Assembly: GCA_035631615.1 (NCBI GenBank)
Contig: DASQIK010000027.1
Location: 1-64,000 of the forward strand
Reading direction: 5' to 3'
Origin: UBA5189 sp035631615
Lineage (GTDB): Bacteria > Chloroflexota > Limnocylindria > Limnocylindrales > CSP1-4
Length of the DNA stretch: 64,000 bases
Both the position numbers and the translations under genes were made by a program. A model generated the notes under the pieces. The model was not told the DNA's origin and searched no databases. It saw nothing but the letters and a program-made list of their open reading frames with translations. Shown piece after piece: positions 60,964 to 64,000 of this stretch. How positions within the stretch are numbered: the stretch's first letter is position 1; each line of letters begins with the position of its first letter.

Positions 60964-61230
60964 ATGGGGGCAGACGGACAGCTCGTGCGCGATCGAATCT
61001 GGCGCGTGATCCGCGATCACGCCCACCTGCCCGTCGACGTCGGCTCCCTTGACGACTCGACGGATCTGTTCCAGGCGGGCATGACCTCGCACGCGAGCGT
61101 CAACGTGATGCTCGGGCTCGAGGCCGAGTTCGACATCGAATTCCCCGACGCGATGCTGAAACGAAGCGTCTTCCAGAGCGTTGCCGCGATCTCGGCCGCC
61201 GTTCGCGACCTCCGAGCCGCGGCGGCATGA
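60964..61230 (+). CDS. Acyl/aminoacyl carrier protein
   Basis: An 88-residue carrier protein. The phosphopantetheine attachment site is S42 in LFQAGMTSHASVNVMLGLE, where the common DSL triplet is TSH; this variant is characteristic of the carrier proteins served by SerRS-like amino acid:carrier-protein ligases. DIEFPDAMLKRSVFQSV is the helix III/IV region. It would hold an amino acid as a thioester for its neighbours. The stop overlaps the flavoprotein start (ATGA). Confidence 0.9.
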   Translation: MGADGQLVRDRIWRVIRDHAHLPVDVGSLDDSTDLFQAGMTSHASVNVMLGLEAEFDIEFPDAMLKRSVFQSVAAISAAVRDLRAAAA

Positions 61231-62399
61231 CGATCGTCGTCGATCGCGACCAGGAATTCCTGCTCGCGGTCCGCCGCATCGCCGACGAGGTCGCGGCGCC
61301 GAATGCCGACGACGTCGATCGCAACGCGCGCTTCCCCGTTGAGACGATCGACGCGCTGCGCACGAAGCGTGCGCTCTCGTCCCTGATCCCCGCCGAGCTG
61401 GGTGGCGGCGGCGTCTCGCTCGAGGCGGTCGCAGCAGCATGCTTCGAGCTCGGCCGTCGGTGCGGCGCGAGCGCGATGGTCTTCGCGATGCACCAGATTC
61501 AGATCGCGACCATCGCACGACACGTCTCGGGCTCGCCCTGGTTCGAGGCGTATCTGCGCGAGGTCGTGACGGATCAGCGCCTCGTCGCGTCCGTCACCTC
61601 CGAGATCGGCACGGGCGGCGACCTCGGCAAGTCCATCGCCGCCGTCACGCCCATCAACGGCGAGCGAGCGAGCTTCGAGAAGCAGGCTCCGACCGTCTCG
61701 TACGGCGCCTATGCCGACGATCTCCTCACGACCCTGCGGCGTGGGCCCGACGCGGAGGCCGGCGACCAGGTCGCCGTGCTGACGCAGCGCGGCCAGTTCC
61801 AGCTCGAGCAGAAGGGCACCTGGGACGTGATGGGCATGCGCGGGACGTGCTCGCCGGGCTACGTCGTTCGCGCCGAGTTCCCGGTCGAGCAGGTCCTGCC
61901 GACCCCGTTCGCCACGGTCGCAACCGAGTCGATGGTGCCGATCTCCCACATCCTCTGGTCGCACCTCTGGCTCGGCATCGCGACGGACGCGTTCGACCGT
62001 GCTCGAGCCTTCGTCAAGGCGTCGGCCAAGGCCAGGCCCGACCAGCTTCCGCCGACCGCCGCGCGACTGTCCCAGCTGATGAGCGAGCTTTCCCTTCTCC
62101 GCGCTGAGGTGCACACGGGGCTGCGCGAGTTCGTCGAGGCCGACGCCGGGAATCGCGAGAAATTGTCGACCATGGCGACGATCCTGCGCTTCAACAGCCT
62201 CAAGATCGCCGCTTCCGAGCAGGCGCCGGTCGTATGTCGGGGCGCGATGAGCGTGTGCGGGATCGTCGGCTACAGGAACGACACGCCATTCAGCGTCGGC
62301 CGCCACCTCCGCGACACCATGTCCGCGTGTCTCATGGTCGCCAACGATCGAATCCACCAGACGAATGCCAGCCTGCTGCTGATCGCCAAGGACGTCTAG
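61227..62399 (+). CDS. Acyl-CoA-dehydrogenase-like flavoprotein acting on carrier-bound substrate
   Basis: A 390-residue ACAD-fold protein: N-terminal helical domain (PAELGGGGVSLEAVAAACFE), middle beta domain (VTSEIGTGGDLGKSI, WDVMGMRGTCSPGY) and C-terminal helical domain. In common short/medium-chain enzymes the catalytic Glu lies in IYEGT near the C-terminus; here the equivalent is LMVANDRIHQ, with no Glu. Coupled with a carrier protein and ligase, it may oxidise or otherwise modify an aminoacyl thioester, as prolyl-carrier-protein dehydrogenases do in pyrrole pathways (inference). Its stop overlaps the ligase start. Confidence 0.87.
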   Translation: MTIVVDRDQEFLLAVRRIADEVAAPNADDVDRNARFPVETIDALRTKRALSSLIPAELGGGGVSLEAVAAACFELGRRCGASAMVFAMHQIQIATIARHVSGSPWFEAYLREVVTDQRLVASVTSEIGTGGDLGKSIAAVTPINGERASFEKQAPTVSYGAYADDLLTTLRRGPDAEAGDQVAVLTQRGQFQLEQKGTWDVMGMRGTCSPGYVVRAEFPVEQVLPTPFATVATESMVPISHILWSHLWLGIATDAFDRARAFVKASAKARPDQLPPTAARLSQLMSELSLLRAEVHTGLREFVEADAGNREKLSTMATILRFNSLKIAASEQAPVVCRGAMSVCGIVGYRNDTPFSVGRHLRDTMSACLMVANDRIHQTNASLLLIAKDV

Positions 62400-63328
62400 T
62401 GCCTGCCTTCCGGGCCGCGACCGCCGAGCAGGCTGCCTACCTTCGCGACCTGCTGGCGAACGGGCTCGTGGTCGAAACCGGCGTGCCGGGTGTCTATGGA
62501 CAGGGCCCGGACTTCGTCAAGGTCCGCGACGGCTTCACCGATGCCGTACAACGCGCCGCTGCCGCGGACCGCGCGGAGGCCATGCGCTTCCCGCCGCTGC
62601 TGCCGCGCGTCCAGATCGAGACCAACGGCTATCTGGCTTCGTTCCCCCATCTCGCGGGCAGCGTCTTCTCCTTCGAGGGCTCGGATGCCGACGCGTTGGA
62701 GCTCCAGGCGCGGGCCGGTCGCCACGAGGATTGGAGCCCCTTCCAGACGATGACCGATCTGGTGGTCCTGCCCGCCGCCTGCTACCCCGTGTACCCCGAG
62801 CTCGCCAAGCGGGGGGTTCTCCCGCGCGCCGGCGCGACGGTGGACACGGGCAGCTCGTGGGTGTTCCGCCACGAGGCCTCGGACGATCCCGCGCGGATGC
62901 AGATCTTCCACATGTACGAGCTCGTCCGTGTGGGGGATCCGGGCGACGTCGCCGAGTTCCGGGACAGCTGGCTGCCCCGCGCGGTCGGCCTGTTCCGACG
63001 CCTCGGGCTCGAGACAGCCTCCGAGCTGGCGACGGATCCGTTCTTCGGGCGGGTCGGCCGGATGCTCGCTGCGAACCAACGCGCCCAGGAGCTGAAGTTC
63101 GAGCTCGTGGCGATGATCGGGGGCCCTGAGCCGACTGCCATCGCCTCGTTCAACTACCACCAGGACCACTTCACGCAGCTGTATGGGATCGGCATCGAGG
63201 GCGGTGGCGCGGCGCATACCGGCTGCGTCGCGTTCGGGATGGAGCGCGTGACCTTGGCGCTGTTCCGGGCGAACGGGCTGGACCTCGACGCCTGGCCACA
63301 GGAGGTCCGCGCGGAGCTGTGGCCGTGA
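62399..63328 (+). CDS. Amino acid:[carrier protein] ligase, SerRS-like
   Basis: A 309-residue homologue of the catalytic core of atypical seryl-tRNA synthetases, without a tRNA-binding arm. Zinc ligands match those of the Bradyrhizobium enzyme Bll0957: C128 (PAACYPVYP), E174 (HMYELVRV) and C276 (HTGCVAFGMERV). Class II motif 2 is SSWVFRHEASDDPARMQIFH and motif 3 is GCVAFGMERVTLALF. Known members activate glycine or alanine with ATP and load it onto the carrier protein's phosphopantetheine. GTG 62399 overlaps the flavoprotein TAG by 1 nt. Confidence 0.93.
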   Translation: MPAFRAATAEQAAYLRDLLANGLVVETGVPGVYGQGPDFVKVRDGFTDAVQRAAAADRAEAMRFPPLLPRVQIETNGYLASFPHLAGSVFSFEGSDADALELQARAGRHEDWSPFQTMTDLVVLPAACYPVYPELAKRGVLPRAGATVDTGSSWVFRHEASDDPARMQIFHMYELVRVGDPGDVAEFRDSWLPRAVGLFRRLGLETASELATDPFFGRVGRMLAANQRAQELKFELVAMIGGPEPTAIASFNYHQDHFTQLYGIGIEGGGAAHTGCVAFGMERVTLALFRANGLDLDAWPQEVRAELWP

Positions 63329-64000
63329 GCCCGTCCGGCACGGGCATGGTGAGCCTGTTCGGGCACGATCCGGCCACGTACCGCCCGCACGCGATCCATT
63401 CGGCGACCCGCAATTACATCGAGACCAACTGCTTCACCGACATCATCTCGGAGCTCCTGCACGCCCGCGGCGACGAGCCGCTCGCGGCGTACGGATCATT
63501 CGTGCGGATGGACTTCGAGAACGACCAGTGGACGTTCTTCAAGCCGCTCGCGGTCGACATGGAGCAGCTGTACGGCCTCGACATCCACGAGATCCAGCCC
63601 TACCGCTCGATTCCGCACCAGGTCGCAGAGCAGATCAGCCTCGGCCGGACGATGACGATCGAGCTCGACGGCTGGTACCTGCCCGATACGGCCGCGACCA
63701 GCTACCGCACCGGGCACGTCAAGACGGGCGTCATCGCGGAGGCGATCGACGTCGACGGCGAGCGCTTCCGCTATTTTCACAACGCGTCGCTGTACGAGCT
63801 GGCCGCCGAGGACTTCCGCGGAGCGTTCCGCACCAGCGCGGGTTGGGGCCCGGACGTCCTGCCGCCGTATACGGAGCTGATTCGGTTCGACGCGGGCCCG
63901 CGCCTCGAGGGAGGGGCGCTGCGGGCGGCCTCACGCGAGCTGCTTCGGGGCCACGTGCGACGGATCGTGCCGGGGAACCCGTTCGCGCGGTTCGCAGCGC
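63325..64000 (+). CDS. DUF1839 protein, cut by the right window edge
   Basis: The frame from GTG 63325 (overlapping the ligase stop as GTGA) is open to the window end, 225 codons. MVSLFGHDPATYRPHAIHS, RNYIETNCFTDIISELLHA, MDFENDQWTFFKP and YFHNASLYELAAEDFRGAF identify it as DUF1839, a family repeatedly found beside aa:CP ligases and their carrier proteins. Nothing is known of its activity; the conserved Cys and His residues would suit an acyltransferase or peptidase-like role, but this is speculation. Confidence 0.85.
   Translation, partial: MSPSGTGMVSLFGHDPATYRPHAIHSATRNYIETNCFTDIISELLHARGDEPLAAYGSFVRMDFENDQWTFFKPLAVDMEQLYGLDIHEIQPYRSIPHQVAEQISLGRTMTIELDGWYLPDTAATSYRTGHVKTGVIAEAIDVDGERFRYFHNASLYELAAEDFRGAFRTSAGWGPDVLPPYTELIRFDAGPRLEGGALRAASRELLRGHVRRIVPGNPFARFAA

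Overview
This is a gene-dense, very GC-rich window (roughly 70% G+C by eye) with short intergenic gaps, many GTG starts and many 4-nt GTGA/ATGA overlaps. Gene content (SufB/SufD with a Rieske ferredoxin, ATP-type PEP carboxykinase, LDH-like malate dehydrogenase, UPRTase, LLM-family flavoenzyme, several Lgt homologues) and at least 15 starts with a TAnnnT hexamer 6-9 nt upstream and no Shine-Dalgarno (leaderless-type starts) fit a free-living bacterium of the Chloroflexota, possibly Limnocylindria-like. An actinobacterial relative cannot be excluded. No rRNA, tRNA, IS element, CRISPR array or phage gene was recognised.

Layout. 1-14,050 is mostly housekeeping: a truncated secreted glucose/sorbosone dehydrogenase, proS, a PiT phosphate permease, an orphan OmpR-type regulator, gltX, a J-domain membrane protein translationally coupled to a DtxR-like regulator (with four spaced 19-bp palindromes upstream), asparaginase, upp, and a tandem pair of paralogous unknown proteins. 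14,062-30,302 looks like a pyrimidine/beta-amino-acid catabolic region: an NMT1/THI5-type ABC importer coupled to a class III omega-aminotransferase, an MFS carrier, a beta-ureidopropionase-like amidohydrolase, an LLM flavoenzyme, dihydropyrimidinase, an RsbW/RsbV/RsbU-type partner-switching module, and an opposing operon of CoA-acylating (methyl)malonate-semialdehyde dehydrogenase, amidohydrolase and Rieske oxygenase. Together they could take dihydropyrimidine to beta-alanine, malonate semialdehyde and acetyl-CoA; the first reductive step is not obvious.

30,356-46,007 holds an Lgt-like protein, mdh-pckA, the reverse transsulfuration pair (cystathionine beta-synthase and gamma-lyase type enzymes) around a UbiA prenyltransferase and an acetyltransferase, an lgt-plsC operon, a rubrerythrin-VIT1 metal transporter, an ornithine-cyclodeaminase-like protein and a penicillin acylase homologue. 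46,126-51,446 is a suf locus (sufB; sufD-Rieske ferredoxin) interrupted by a GAF-EAL protein. 51,610-56,538 is a metal-handling island: TSUP protein, second lgt, YHS protein, CopB-type ATPase with a CsoR-like box over its start, SHOCT protein and a cation diffusion facilitator.

56,581-64,000 (open at the right edge) is the most intriguing part: a divergent cluster with two ATP-grasp ligases, a hydroxyisobutyrate-dehydrogenase-like enzyme and an RraA-type aldolase on one strand, and a carrier protein, acyl-CoA-dehydrogenase-like flavoprotein, SerRS-like amino acid:carrier-protein ligase and DUF1839 protein on the other. Its product is unknown.
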